In this document: positions 49,652 to 58,924 of the stretch, piece by piece
Layout of the letters: every line of letters starts with the position of its first letter
Numbering within the stretch: position 1 is the stretch's first letter
Assembly: GCF_011745665.1 (NCBI RefSeq)
Contig: NZ_CP050253.1
Location: forward strand, 1,091,418 to 1,155,417
Source: Zophobihabitans entericus
GTDB taxonomy: Bacteria; Pseudomonadota; Gammaproteobacteria; Enterobacterales; Orbaceae
Direction of reading: 5' to 3'
Length of the DNA: 64,000 nt
Translations under genes and position numbers: made by a program
The notes under the pieces: model-generated
What the model saw: only the letters and a program-made list of their open reading frames with translations
What the model was told of the DNA's origin: nothing
Databases searched by the model: none

Positions 49652-50911
49652 TTATATTTCTGAATTGTTGGCATTCGCCTGTAAAATAGAGTGTCCTTGC
49701 TTTAAGGCTTCTGCTTCACAGACTGCTGCTGTGAAGACAACGTCAGTTGATGAGTTAACTGCAGTTTCTGCTGAGTCCTGAATCACACCAATAATAAAGC
49801 CAATGCCAACTACACTGATAGCAACATCGTTAGAAATACCAAACATACTACAGGCAATTGGAATTAACAGTAATGAGCCACCAGCAACACCTGATGCACC
49901 GCAGGCACAAACAGAAGCAATCACACAAAGTAATAGTGCAGAACCAAAATCAACCTGAATGCCGGCACCTGATGCGATCATAGTATTAACCGCAGCAAGA
50001 GTCAGTACTGTAATCGTAATAGCTGCTCCTGCCATATTGATTGTGCCGCCCAGTGGAATTGAGACTGAATAAGTATCTTCAGGTAGCCCCAGTTTTTTAC
50101 ACAGAGCTAAATTGACCGGGATATTCGCGGCAGAACTACGGGTAAAGAAAGCAGTAATTGCACTCTCTTTTAGAGTAATAAAAATTAATGGATATGGATT
50201 ACGTCTGGTTAGCCAGAAAGTGAGTAGTGGATTAACAATTAATAATACGACTAACATACAGCCAAGCAATACGATGATTAAACGACCATATTTTAATAGC
50301 TCTTCAAAACCAGTCACAGCAATGGTTGATGCCAGTAAACCTAAAATTCCAAGTGGAGCAAGACGAATCACAGCACGAACAATTAGCGTGATACCATAAG
50401 AGAGGTCACTCATTACGGTTTTTGTGGTTGGAGAGGAGTGGCGTAGAACTAAGCCAAGTGCAATTCCCCACACAATTAAACCGATATAATTGGCATTAAT
50501 TAAGGCTGAAAATGGATTATCGACCATTTTAAATAAAATGCCTTTAAAGACTTCAATCACACTTTGTGGCGGCTGAATATCTAAATCTTTTACCGGTAAA
50601 GTGAGTGTGGATGGGAATAAAAAGCTGGCAACGACAGCAATCACTGCGGCAGAAAATGTACCAATTAAATACAGAATAATAATGGGTTTCATATTACTTT
50701 GTTGACCGGGTTTATGGTTGGCAATTGAGGCTGCCACTAAGACAAAAACCAGTAAAGGGGCAACTGATTTTAATGCGGTCACAAAAAGTTCACCCAGTAC
50801 ACCGACAGAAATTGCAGCTTGTGGTGCAAATTTAGCGAGTAAGAGTCCGATAACCAAAGCAATACAAATTTGTAGCACCAGACTACGTTGAATAAATTTT
50901 AAAACAGACAT
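49652..50911 (-). CDS. sstT: Serine/threonine:Na+ symporter
   Basis: 419 aa from ATG 50911 ([15 protein letters not shown]); an ATG three codons upstream is possible. DAACS family: eight helices and re-entrant loops with [14 protein letters not shown] (Ser-rich loop), [11 protein letters not shown], and [14 protein letters not shown] near the C-terminus, all as in SstT. It takes up serine and threonine with sodium at the inner membrane. Monocistronic, convergent with cmoM. Confidence 0.95.
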   Translation of the reverse strand: MSVLKFIQRSLVLQICIALVIGLLLAKFAPQAAISVGVLGELFVTALKSVAPLLVFVLVAASIANHKPGQQSNMKPIIILYLIGTFSAAVIAVVASFLFPSTLTLPVKDLDIQPPQSVIEVFKGILFKMVDNPFSALINANYIGLIVWGIALGLVLRHSSPTTKTVMSDLSYGITLIVRAVIRLAPLGILGLLASTIAVTGFEELLKYGRLIIVLLGCMLVVLLIVNPLLTFWLTRRNPYPLIFITLKESAITAFFTRSSAANIPVNLALCKKLGLPEDTYSVSIPLGGTINMAGAAITITVLTLAAVNTMIASGAGIQVDFGSALLLCVIASVCACGASGVAGGSLLLIPIACSMFGISNDVAISVVGIGFIIGVIQDSAETAVNSSTDVVFTAAVCEAEALKQGHSILQANANNSEI

Positions 50912-51159
50912 AAATAACACCGGTAAATACCAGTTCCTGATAATGTAGACGCGAAAGAGCGTTGATATTATGGTTTAATGATTGTTTTTACAAACTATTT
51001 ATCTCAATCTGCTTTAAATTCTTTTAATAATTTCCTGTTCTTTATTAAATTTCTGAATATTATTTACGTAGATACTTGCTCATGCACAATCAATGCTCGA
51101 ATATTTTTAAATAAATCGTTATTATATGACGCAGTTATTTTAATTACAGGATGATGAAT

Positions 51160-52086
51160 ATGATCGTGGTGACGGGTGGTGCAGGTTTTATTGGCAGTAA
51201 CATTGTTAAGGGTCTAAATCAGAAAGGCTATACTGATATTTTAGTCGTTGATGATTTAACTGATGGGACAAAGTTCACCAATCTTGTCGATCTGGATATT
51301 GCAGATTATATGGATAAAGATGAATTTATCAGTTATATCGTCTCTGGTGAAAACTTAGATATTGAAGCGATTTTCCATGAAGGAGCATGTTCTGCGACAA
51401 CCGAGTGGAACGGTAAATTTATGATGGAGAATAATTATGATTTCTCTAAAGATATCCTTCATTATTGCTTAGATTTTGGTATTCCATTCTTATATGCCTC
51501 CTCCGCTGCAACTTATGGTGGTCGTAGTGATAACTTTATTGAAGATCGTCAATATGAAAAGCCATTAAACGTTTATGGCTACTCAAAATTCTTGTTTGAT
51601 GAATATGTCCGTAAGTTACTTCCGGAAGCTGAATCACAAGTCTGTGGTTTCCGTTATTTCAATGTGTATGGGCCGCGTGAGCAGCATAAAGGTAGCATGG
51701 CCAGCGTGGCATTCCATTTAGATACGCAAATTAAGCAGGGTGAAAAACCAAAACTGTTTGAAGGCAGTGAAAACTTCAAACGTGACTTCATCTATATTGA
51801 TGACGTGGTTGCTATGAACTTATGGTTCTGGGAAAACAGCGTATCAGGAATCTTTAACTGTGGTACTGGCCGTGCAGAGTCATTCCAGGAAGTGGCAAAT
51901 GCCGTGCTGGCTTATCATACTAAAGGTGAAATTGACTACATTCCATTCCCGGAGCATCTAAAAGGTCGCTATCAGACTTTTACTCAAGCAGATTTAACTA
52001 AAGTAAGAGCGGTTGGTTGCCCGATCGAATTTAAAACGGTCGCGGAAGGTACCACTGAATACATGAAATGGTTAAATAAAGCCTGA
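51160..52086 (+). CDS. hldD: ADP-L-glycero-D-manno-heptose 6-epimerase
   Basis: 308 aa from ATG 51160 ([14 protein letters not shown]), 9 nt after AGG; two ATGs lie just upstream. Short-chain dehydrogenase family with TGGAGFIGS (NADP site), [34 protein letters not shown] (Tyr-x3-Lys) and [15 protein letters not shown]. It makes the L,D-heptose donor for the LPS inner core. First gene of hldD-waaF-waaC, the same order as E. coli. Confidence 0.96.
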   Translation: MIVVTGGAGFIGSNIVKGLNQKGYTDILVVDDLTDGTKFTNLVDLDIADYMDKDEFISYIVSGENLDIEAIFHEGACSATTEWNGKFMMENNYDFSKDILHYCLDFGIPFLYASSAATYGGRSDNFIEDRQYEKPLNVYGYSKFLFDEYVRKLLPEAESQVCGFRYFNVYGPREQHKGSMASVAFHLDTQIKQGEKPKLFEGSENFKRDFIYIDDVVAMNLWFWENSVSGIFNCGTGRAESFQEVANAVLAYHTKGEIDYIPFPEHLKGRYQTFTQADLTKVRAVGCPIEFKTVAEGTTEYMKWLNKA

Positions 52087-52136
52087 TTATTCGCTTTAAC
52101 CTTACAGATTAAGTTGCAATGTATCAGGAGTAAATG

Positions 52137-53189
52137 ATGAAAATATTGATTATTGGACCATCGTGGGTGGGTGATATGATGATGTCACAGAGCCTGTATC
52201 GTACATTAAAGCATAACTATCCTGATGCAGAAATTGATGTGATGGCCCCGGCCTGGTGCAGACCGCTGCTAAATAAAATGCCGGAAGTATCAAAAGCTAT
52301 CGCTATGCCAGTCGGTCACGGTCAGCTGGCACTGGGGCAGCGTTATAAGCTGGGTAAAAGTTTACGCGCCAGCGGTTATGATCAGGCAATTGTGCTCCCT
52401 AACTCTTTAAAATCAGCGCTGGTACCGTTTTTTGCTAAGATTCCAAAGCGTACCGGCTGGAAAGGGGAGATGCGCTACGGTTTACTCAATGATATCCGCA
52501 ATTTAGACAAGCAGGCATTTCCACTTATGGTGCAGCGTTATGTGGCACTGGCGTACCAAAAACAAGATATCCAGTCAGAGCAGGACTTACCACAGCCGCT
52601 CTTATGGCCAAAGCTGCAAGTAGAATCTTCTGATATTACTGCAACAATTGAACATTTTAAACTATCAACGGAACTCCCAATTATTGGTTTTTGCCCTGGG
52701 GCTGAATTTGGTCCAGCTAAGCGCTGGCCTGATTATCATTATGCTGCACTGGCAGATTTGCTGGTTGAACAGGGTTCACAAATCGTAATTTTTGGCTCTG
52801 CCAAAGATCGCGATGTGGGCGAAAGTATTATTGCTAAATCAGGCCATCCGGATAGTTGTATCAATCTTGCAGGTTCAACCTCGCTTGATCAGGCGGTGAA
52901 TTTATTGGCTGGTTGTAAAGCGGTAGTTTCAAATGATTCAGGTTTGATGCATATTGCAGCTGCTCTTGATCGACCACTTGTTGCGTTATATGGTCCAAGT
53001 AGCCCGGATTTTACTCCGCCACTGTCAAATAAAGCAGAAGTGATTCGTCTGATTAGCGGTTATCATAAAGTTCGCCGAGGGGATTCAGACGAAGGATATC
53101 ATCAAAGCCTGATCGATATTCAGCCTGAGTTAGCTTTTGAAACACTGATGAAATTACTATCGCGTTGTGAATCATCAGCCAGTGAATAA
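52137..53189 (+). CDS. waaF: LPS heptosyltransferase II
   Basis: 350 aa from ATG 52137, 6 nt after AGGAG (another ATG directly upstream at 52134 is too close). GT9 family: MKILIIGPSWVGDMMMSQSLY at the N-terminus, RTGWKGEMRYGLLND, CPGAEFGPAKRWP and SNDSGLMHIAAAL with ALYGPSSP in the C-terminal Rossmann domain. It adds the second heptose to the LPS inner core on the cytoplasmic side of the inner membrane. Confidence 0.95.
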   Translation: MKILIIGPSWVGDMMMSQSLYRTLKHNYPDAEIDVMAPAWCRPLLNKMPEVSKAIAMPVGHGQLALGQRYKLGKSLRASGYDQAIVLPNSLKSALVPFFAKIPKRTGWKGEMRYGLLNDIRNLDKQAFPLMVQRYVALAYQKQDIQSEQDLPQPLLWPKLQVESSDITATIEHFKLSTELPIIGFCPGAEFGPAKRWPDYHYAALADLLVEQGSQIVIFGSAKDRDVGESIIAKSGHPDSCINLAGSTSLDQAVNLLAGCKAVVSNDSGLMHIAAALDRPLVALYGPSSPDFTPPLSNKAEVIRLISGYHKVRRGDSDEGYHQSLIDIQPELAFETLMKLLSRCESSASE

Positions 53190-53259
53190 ATTGTTATTTA
53201 TTCATTCGGGCTCATACAGTAAAGTGATTATTATCTACGTTTATAAAATAGGATCGGAT

Positions 53260-54228
53260 ATGCGTGTTCTGATAGTCAAAACATCTTCTATGGGAGATGT
53301 CTTACATACACTACCAGCGATTACTGACGCCAGTAAAGCTATTCCGGATATTACTTTTGACTGGGTAGTTGAAGAGAACTTTACTCAGATTCCCAGCTGG
53401 CACGCAGCAGTCCATAGGGTCCTGCCTGTGGCTATCAGACGCTGGCGTAAAAGCTGGTTTAGTCGGTCAACTCGCTTTGAACGTCGTCGTTTTATTAAAC
53501 TATTGCAAGAGCAAGAATATGATTGTGTGATTGATGCTCAGGGGCTCATTAAGAGTGCATTTCTTATTACTCGTAAAGCTAAAGGTGTTAAGCATGGTCT
53601 GGATAAAAACAGTGCCAGAGAGCCTATGGCCAGTTGGTTTTATGATGTGAAACATTATGTGCCTAAGCAACAACATGCTGTTGAGCGTATCAGACAACTG
53701 TTTGCAGAGAGTTTAGGATATACGTTGCCAGAGAATGAAACTGGTGATTATGCTATTGCTCCTTATTTTTTAGAGAATCCTCCTGATGATAGCGGTTCTT
53801 ATTGTGTTTTTCTGCATTCTACAACACGTAATACCAAGCACTGGACAGAGCAGCAATGGCGCGGGCTTATTGAACTGATGTCTGAGTCGCGTCTGTCTAT
53901 AAAACTCCCTTGGGGTACACAGCATGAGTATGAGCGTGCACTGCGACTGGCTGAAGGGTTTGATTATGCCGAAGTGTTACCAAAATCTACTTTGGCTGAA
54001 ATTGCCACCATTCTTGCCGGAGCTAAAGCGGTAGTTTCAGTTGATACAGGGCTTAGTCACTTAGCTGCTGCACTGGATAAGCCAAATATTACGTTATACG
54101 GACCAACCGACCCGGGGTTGATTGGTGGTTATGGTAAAAATCAAATCGTGATGAAAGCGGCTGATAATCATATGGCATCGATCACCGCTGAAGCTGTTTT
54201 TGATAAACTACAATCTTATCTTGATTAA
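53260..54228 (+). CDS. waaC: LPS heptosyltransferase I
   Basis: 322 aa from ATG 53260 (MRVLIVKTSSMGDVLHTLPA), 4-9 nt after AGGATCGGA; the frame is open 31 codons upstream, overlapping waaF, but that part is not WaaC-like. GT9 motifs: WVVEENF, DAQGLIKSA, LHSTTRNTKHW, VSVDTGLSHLAAAL and LYGPTDP. It adds the first heptose to Kdo2-lipid A. No waaL (O-antigen ligase) or further core genes follow, which may mean a short LPS or a split locus. Confidence 0.95.
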   Translation: MRVLIVKTSSMGDVLHTLPAITDASKAIPDITFDWVVEENFTQIPSWHAAVHRVLPVAIRRWRKSWFSRSTRFERRRFIKLLQEQEYDCVIDAQGLIKSAFLITRKAKGVKHGLDKNSAREPMASWFYDVKHYVPKQQHAVERIRQLFAESLGYTLPENETGDYAIAPYFLENPPDDSGSYCVFLHSTTRNTKHWTEQQWRGLIELMSESRLSIKLPWGTQHEYERALRLAEGFDYAEVLPKSTLAEIATILAGAKAVVSVDTGLSHLAAALDKPNITLYGPTDPGLIGGYGKNQIVMKAADNHMASITAEAVFDKLQSYLD

Positions 54229-54247
54229 GAAGGCTTAGTACGACGTT

Positions 54248-54841
54248 TTAAGGTAACTGATTTAACAGTGGATTATAGCCCATTTCAATCATAATTTTAT
54301 TGAGTCTGAGTAGTGGTAAGCCAACCAGTGTATTGATATCATCACCTTTTAACTCTTCAAACAACGTAATACCTAGCTCATCACATTTAAAACTACCAGC
54401 ACATTGTAGCGGTTGCTCTTTAGCTATGTAGGCATCAATTTCTTCTGGTGATAACTTTCTGAACACTACATCAAAGGGTTCATATAAAGTAATCTGTTGT
54501 TCTGTTTGAGTATTAATCACTGTTAGCCCGGTATAGAAGTGTACAGTTTTACCGCTACTTTTTATCAGTTGCTGACGAGCTCTTTCAACCGTTAAGGGTT
54601 TACCAATAATTTTTCCGTCCAAAACACCCACTTGATCAGAACCGATAATAATACTATCCGGATAGTGTGCAACTAAAGAAGAGGCTTTTATTTTAGATAA
54701 ACGTAAAACCAGTTCAACGGCTGATTCGTTAGGCAGTGGTGTTTCATCACAAACAGGTGCCACGCACTCAAAAGGGATACCAAATTTAGTCAGGATCTTT
54801 TTACGTGATGCTGAGGTTGAAGCTAAGATAATTCTTGTCAT
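54248..54841 (-). CDS. yceF: Maf-family nucleotide pyrophosphatase, YceF type
   Basis: 197 aa. ILASTSASRKKIL, the Maf motif DETPLPNES, LRLSKIKA, IIGSDQVGVLDGKIIGKPL, FYTGLTV, CAGSFKCDELGI and NTLVGLPL match E. coli YceF better than YhdE (note DQV rather than DT and the FKCD/SFK loop). YceF-type Maf proteins hydrolyse m7GTP and related modified nucleotides. Convergent with waaC; 7 nt downstream of the GNAT gene on its strand. Confidence 0.9.
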   Translation of the reverse strand: MTRIILASTSASRKKILTKFGIPFECVAPVCDETPLPNESAVELVLRLSKIKASSLVAHYPDSIIIGSDQVGVLDGKIIGKPLTVERARQQLIKSSGKTVHFYTGLTVINTQTEQQITLYEPFDVVFRKLSPEEIDAYIAKEQPLQCAGSFKCDELGITLFEELKGDDINTLVGLPLLRLNKIMIEMGYNPLLNQLP

Positions 54842-54848
54842 TTACCAT

Positions 54849-55259
54849 CTACTCATCTTTTAACAATGTCCAGGCAGAAGAGTGAGCAGTAAAGCCGATA
54901 TGCGGATAATAATCAACAGCAGCTGGCGCAGCCAGAAGCACAATACGGCAATGCTTTTCAGTATTATTCTGTACTTCTTTAATCAGTTGTTGGCCGATGC
55001 CCTGTTTTTGAAAGTCATCATGTACCGCTAAATCAGCCAGATAGGTGGTATAAGTAAAATCTGTCAGACAACGGGCGATACCCACCAGTTTATCCTGAGA
55101 CCAGGCCGTAATCACCAGATTGGCATTATCAAGCATCTTTTGCATACGCTCAGGTTCTTCTGTTGGTCTGCGAGCTCCCAGTGAGCAGTGGCGATAAAGC
55201 TCAATCATTTCAGAAACATGCAAAGGAAGGTTAACACGATAAGTAATATCATTCATCAT
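54849..55259 (-). CDS. GNAT-family N-acetyltransferase
   Basis: 136 aa from ATG 55259 (a second ATG is next to it). Standard GNAT fold: ITAWSQDKLVGIARC (strands 2-3), TYLADLAVHDDFQKQGIGQQLI with the acetyl-CoA loop QKQGIG, and a C-terminal YPHIGFTAHSSAW. Substrate not identifiable; similar small GNATs act on amines or protein N-termini. It overlaps the end of galE by 11 nt and runs into yceF, so the three genes form one operon. Confidence 0.85.
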   Translation of the reverse strand: MMNDITYRVNLPLHVSEMIELYRHCSLGARRPTEEPERMQKMLDNANLVITAWSQDKLVGIARCLTDFTYTTYLADLAVHDDFQKQGIGQQLIKEVQNNTEKHCRIVLLAAPAAVDYYPHIGFTAHSSAWTLLKDE

Positions 55260-56268
55260 TTGGATACCCGTTTGGATTTTGAGATTGCCAGCGATAGTTA
55301 TCTTCAACCATTTCTTTTAGTGAGTGTTGAGTCTGCCAGTTCAGCTCTTTAGCCGCTTTAGTGGCATCAGCCCAGTACTGTGCTAAATCACCGGCACGTC
55401 TGCCAACAATTTTATAAGGTATAGGTTTAGGGCAAACCTGACTATATGCGTCAATAACCTCAAGTACACTATATCCTTTGCCTGATCCCAGATTATAGAT
55501 ATGTAAACCTGACTGGTTAATTTTTTTCAGTGCGGCCACATGACCAGTCGCCAGATCTTCAACATGAATATAATCTCTGACACCAGTGCCATCTGGGGTT
55601 GGATAATCATTACCATAGATTGAAACAAACGGATGCTTGCCTACAGCTACCTGAGAAATGTAAGGCATTAAATTATTAGGAATACCCTGAGGATCTTCTC
55701 CCATCAGACCTGATTTGTGGGCACCAACAGGATTAAAATAACGTAGAGATGTAATACTCCAGTCAGTCTCTGCTTGTTGTAGATCTTTTAGGACTTGCTC
55801 AACCATTAATTTACTCCAGCCATAGGGGCTTGTAGCCTGACCAATATTCATCTCTTCGTGATAAGCAGGACTATCTTGTACGCCATAAACGGTAGCTGAT
55901 GAGCTAAAAATAAAATTCTTAACCTGATGTGTTTTCATCACTTCAAGTAAACAGACTGAGCCGGAAACATTGGTATTATAGTAGTCGAGCGGCTTTCTCA
56001 CCGATTCACCCACTGCTTTTAATCCGGCAAAATGGATAACAGCGGAGATATTGTGAGTAGTAAAAATTTGAGTGAGTAACTTCTTATCCCGGATATCACC
56101 TAAATAGAACTGTGGTCTGATATGAGTAATTTGTTCAATACGGGATAAAACCGCTTGTTTACTGTTATAAAGATTATCGATAATAATTGGGGTGAAGCCT
56201 GCTTCGATAAGTTTTATACAAGTGTGACTACCAATATAGCCAAGCCCACCAGTGACTAAAATATTCAT
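55249..56268 (-). CDS. galE: UDP-glucose 4-epimerase
   Basis: 339 aa. VTGGLGYIGSHTC (NAD loop), VIHFAGLKAVGESV, FSSSATVYG, SPYGWSKLMVEQ (Tyr-x3-Lys), SLRYFNPVGAH, GVRDYIHVEDLA and YNLGSGKGYSVLEV, matching E. coli GalE in length and sequence. It interconverts UDP-glucose and UDP-galactose for Leloir catabolism and for surface sugars. No galT/galK lie beside it; the waa genes nearby suggest it serves surface polysaccharide here, though both roles are possible. Confidence 0.95.
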   Translation of the reverse strand: MNILVTGGLGYIGSHTCIKLIEAGFTPIIIDNLYNSKQAVLSRIEQITHIRPQFYLGDIRDKKLLTQIFTTHNISAVIHFAGLKAVGESVRKPLDYYNTNVSGSVCLLEVMKTHQVKNFIFSSSATVYGVQDSPAYHEEMNIGQATSPYGWSKLMVEQVLKDLQQAETDWSITSLRYFNPVGAHKSGLMGEDPQGIPNNLMPYISQVAVGKHPFVSIYGNDYPTPDGTGVRDYIHVEDLATGHVAALKKINQSGLHIYNLGSGKGYSVLEVIDAYSQVCPKPIPYKIVGRRAGDLAQYWADATKAAKELNWQTQHSLKEMVEDNYRWQSQNPNGYPNDE

Positions 56269-56459
56269 ACCATCTTCTCTGATAAATTTTTGTTTAGTAT
56301 AGGAGTGAATAGGCTCTGTCTCAAGTAGAAAATCCTGACTGGATATTTATGGTAATAAATCATGTCATTTAACTGTTTAGATAATCCACTAATATCATCA
56401 GGATTCGTACGGAAATACAGGATAAAAATACCTATTTGATGCCAATTTCACATTTTTAT

Positions 56460-56475
56460 TGTTACCTGAATCACA
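56460..56475 (+). promoter_or_regulatory. CRP site upstream of afuA1
   Basis: TGTTA-CCTGAA-TCACA matches the CRP consensus TGTGA-N6-TCACA in nine of ten positions. Centred about 140 bp before the afuA1 start within the 338-bp galE-afuA gap; a start site near 56509 would place it at -41.5. The rest of this gap is AT-rich with no gene. Confidence 0.55.
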
Positions 56476-56606
56476 TTACTAACATTTATGTTTTGAACAT
56501 TTGAACAATTTTTTACATATTGGTGAAGCATATATTTATGTCTCATTATGTATATCAGTTGTAAAAATAATGTGGATCGGAATAAAAATAACAAAGGAAC
56601 AGGGTT

Positions 56607-57635
56607 ATGAAGAAAAATGTAATTACTTTAATGGCTGTCGCTGGTGTGATGATGGTTGCTTCAGCAAGTGCACAGGCTGCAGGTCGACTGGTCATTTATT
56701 GTAGCGGAACTAATGCGTTGTGTGAGGAAGAAGCTAAAGCATTTGGTGATAAATATAATGTGAAAACTTCACTGATCCGTAATGGTTCGGGAAGTACGCT
56801 GGCAAAAATTGAAGCGGAGCGTCGCAATCCTCAGGCTGATATTTGGTACGGTGGTACACTTGACCCGCATTCTCAGGCAGGGGAGATGGGACTACTTGAC
56901 GCATATGTTTCTCCTAACCTTGACCAAATCATGCCACAATTTAGAGATCCGGCTAAAGTTAAAGGTAACTACTCATCAGCAGTATATATCGGCATTTTAG
57001 GCTTTGGTGTGAATACTGATCGTATTAAACAACTTGGTCTTGAAGTACCACAATGCTGGTCTGATCTGATTAAACCAGAATATAAAGGCGAAATTCAAAT
57101 CGCTGACCCGCAAAGCTCGGGTACCGCTTATACCGCACTGGCAACATTCACTCAACTTTGGGGTGAAGATGCTGCTTATGATTATCTGAAAAAATTAAAT
57201 GTGAATATTTCTCAATATACTAAATCTGGTATTGCCCCTGCACGTAATGCTGCACGTGGCGAAACAGCTATTGGTATTGGCTTTTTACACGATTATTCTT
57301 TAGAGAAAGAGAACGGTGCGCCACTTGATTTAATCTCTCCATGTGAAGGTACTGGTTATGAAATTGGTGGAGTAAGTATTATCAAAGGTGCGCGTAACTT
57401 AGATAACGCAAAACTATTTGTTGATTGGGCTCTGTCAAAAGAAGCGCAAGAAATTTCATGGCAAAAAGCGAAATCCTATCAAATTCTTACCAATATCACT
57501 GCGGACACATCACCGCTGTCATTGAAATTATCAGATCTTAACCTGATCGATTATGACATGGATACTTACGGTGATTCAGAAGTACGTAAGCGTTTAATTA
57601 GTAAATGGGTTGATGAAGTGAAGATGGGTAACTAA
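56607..57635 (+). CDS. afuA: Afu-type ABC substrate-binding protein, copy 1
   Basis: 342 aa. Signal peptide ~1-24 (MKKNVITLMAVAG... ending AQA), then a type 2 periplasmic binding protein: GRLVIYCSG, GSGSTLAKI, DIWYGGTLDPHSQAGEMGLL, GILGFGVNTDR, IQIADPQSSGTAYTALA, NAARGETAIGIGFLHDYS and CEGTGYEIGGVSIIKGARN. Often annotated as ferric-iron binding, but the closest named relative I recall is AfuA of Actinobacillus pleuropneumoniae, reported to bind hexose phosphates. GGAACAGGG-type RBS at good spacing. First gene of afuA1-afuA2-afuB-afuC. Confidence 0.88.
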   Translation: MKKNVITLMAVAGVMMVASASAQAAGRLVIYCSGTNALCEEEAKAFGDKYNVKTSLIRNGSGSTLAKIEAERRNPQADIWYGGTLDPHSQAGEMGLLDAYVSPNLDQIMPQFRDPAKVKGNYSSAVYIGILGFGVNTDRIKQLGLEVPQCWSDLIKPEYKGEIQIADPQSSGTAYTALATFTQLWGEDAAYDYLKKLNVNISQYTKSGIAPARNAARGETAIGIGFLHDYSLEKENGAPLDLISPCEGTGYEIGGVSIIKGARNLDNAKLFVDWALSKEAQEISWQKAKSYQILTNITADTSPLSLKLSDLNLIDYDMDTYGDSEVRKRLISKWVDEVKMGN

Positions 57636-57652
57636 TCCTTCTTTAATAATGT

Positions 57653-57680
57653 GGCTAGGATTGTTTGTACAGTCTTAGCC
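57653..57680 (+). other. Stem-loop after afuA1
   Basis: 12-bp RNA stem GGCTAGGATTGT / ACAGTCTTAGCC with two G-U pairs and loop TTGT; no T-run follows. Probably an mRNA-stabilising or partial-termination hairpin between the binding-protein genes. Confidence 0.6.
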
Positions 57681-57804
57681 AACCTTATACTAAAAACGCG
57701 CTGATTCCTGATTAATGAAATGACCTGCAATTAATACAATTAACGTATTAAGCAGGTGGTTATATCTACTTTTTGGGTCGTTAATATCAATGAAGGGTCA
57801 AAAT

Positions 57805-58833
57805 ATGAAAAAACACATTTTATCTGCAGTGACTGTCGTGAGTTTAATGGTAGGTGCGGTAACAACTGCTCAGGCAGCTGGCCGACTGGTTATTTATTGT
57901 AGCGGTCAAAATGCGCTTTGTGAGGACGAAGCAAAAGCATTTGGTGAAAAGTATGATGTTCGTACATCGTTAATTCGTAATAGTACAGGTAGTACTCTGG
58001 CAAAAATCGATGCAGAAAAACGTAACCCGCAGGCCGATGTCTGGTATGCAGGAACATTTGACCCACACTCTCAGGCTGCAGAAATGGGGCTACTTGAGCC
58101 TTATGTGTCACCAAATCTTGAGCAGATTATGCCGCAGTTTAGAGATCCCGGAAAGTTAAAAGGTAACTACTCATCAGCGGTGTATGTTGGTATTCTTGGA
58201 TTTGGGGTAAATACTGATCGCATTAAACAATTAGGGATTGAGATGCCTAAGTGTTGGTCTGATCTGATTAAACCTGAATATAAAAACGAAATCCAGATAG
58301 CTGATGCGCAAAGCTCTGGCACTGCTTATACTGCACTGGCAACTTATATTCAACTATGGGGTGAAGAACCGGCATTTGAATATTTACGTGCCCTGCATAA
58401 AAACATTTCTCAATATACTAAATCAGGAATTACGCCATCACGTAATGCTGCGCGTGGTGAAACAGCAATTGGTATTGGCTTCTTACATGATTACTCTTTA
58501 GAAAAAGAGAATGGTGCGCCACTTGAGCTGATTGCACCTTGTGAAGGTACCGGTTATGAAATTGGCGGTGTGAGTATCATTAAAGGTGCTCGTAACATGG
58601 ATAATGCGAAGCTATTTGTAGACTGGGCATTATCAAAAGAAGCACAAGAACTTTCATGGCAAAAAGCAAAATCTTATCAAATCCTGACCAATACTACAGC
58701 GGAAACTTCACCGTTATCGCTTAAGTTATCTGAGGTGAATTTGATTGATTATGATATGGATACTTATGGTGATGCAGATACCCGTAAACGTTTAATTAAT
58801 CGTTGGGTAAATGATATCAAAATGGCAAATTAG
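57805..58833 (+). CDS. afuA: Afu-type ABC substrate-binding protein, copy 2
   Basis: 342 aa from ATG 57805 (MKKHILSAVTVVSL), 7 nt after AAGGG. Signal peptide ~1-25 ending TAQA. The mature protein is about 83% identical to copy 1 by eye and has the same length without gaps, so it is a tandem duplicate. Differences cluster in places such as RNSTGS versus RNGSGS, YAGTFDP versus YGGTLDP and IADAQSS versus IADPQSS, which lie in strands that line the binding cleft in this fold. This could mean a changed ligand range. Confidence 0.87.
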   Translation: MKKHILSAVTVVSLMVGAVTTAQAAGRLVIYCSGQNALCEDEAKAFGEKYDVRTSLIRNSTGSTLAKIDAEKRNPQADVWYAGTFDPHSQAAEMGLLEPYVSPNLEQIMPQFRDPGKLKGNYSSAVYVGILGFGVNTDRIKQLGIEMPKCWSDLIKPEYKNEIQIADAQSSGTAYTALATYIQLWGEEPAFEYLRALHKNISQYTKSGITPSRNAARGETAIGIGFLHDYSLEKENGAPLELIAPCEGTGYEIGGVSIIKGARNMDNAKLFVDWALSKEAQELSWQKAKSYQILTNTTAETSPLSLKLSEVNLIDYDMDTYGDADTRKRLINRWVNDIKMAN

Positions 58834-58881
58834 TTTGCCTGCATGGTAAAACATATGTAATAAGTAGCATAATAAATAAAA

Positions 58882-58907
58882 CAAAGAGTAAGGAAACTTA
58901 CTCTTTG
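58882..58907 (+). other. Stem-loop between afuA2 and afuB
   Basis: Perfect 11-bp stem CAAAGAGTAAG / CTTACTCTTTG closed by a GAAA tetraloop (GNRA type), no T-run. Such hairpins after binding-protein genes usually raise their mRNA level relative to the permease gene. Confidence 0.75.
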
Positions 58908-58924
58908 ATAAATATGGTGGAAGT

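Noticed and set aside
53167-53259. waaC starting inside waaF
   Set aside because: The conserved N-terminus MRVLIVKTSSMGD begins at 53260 with a good ribosome-binding site.
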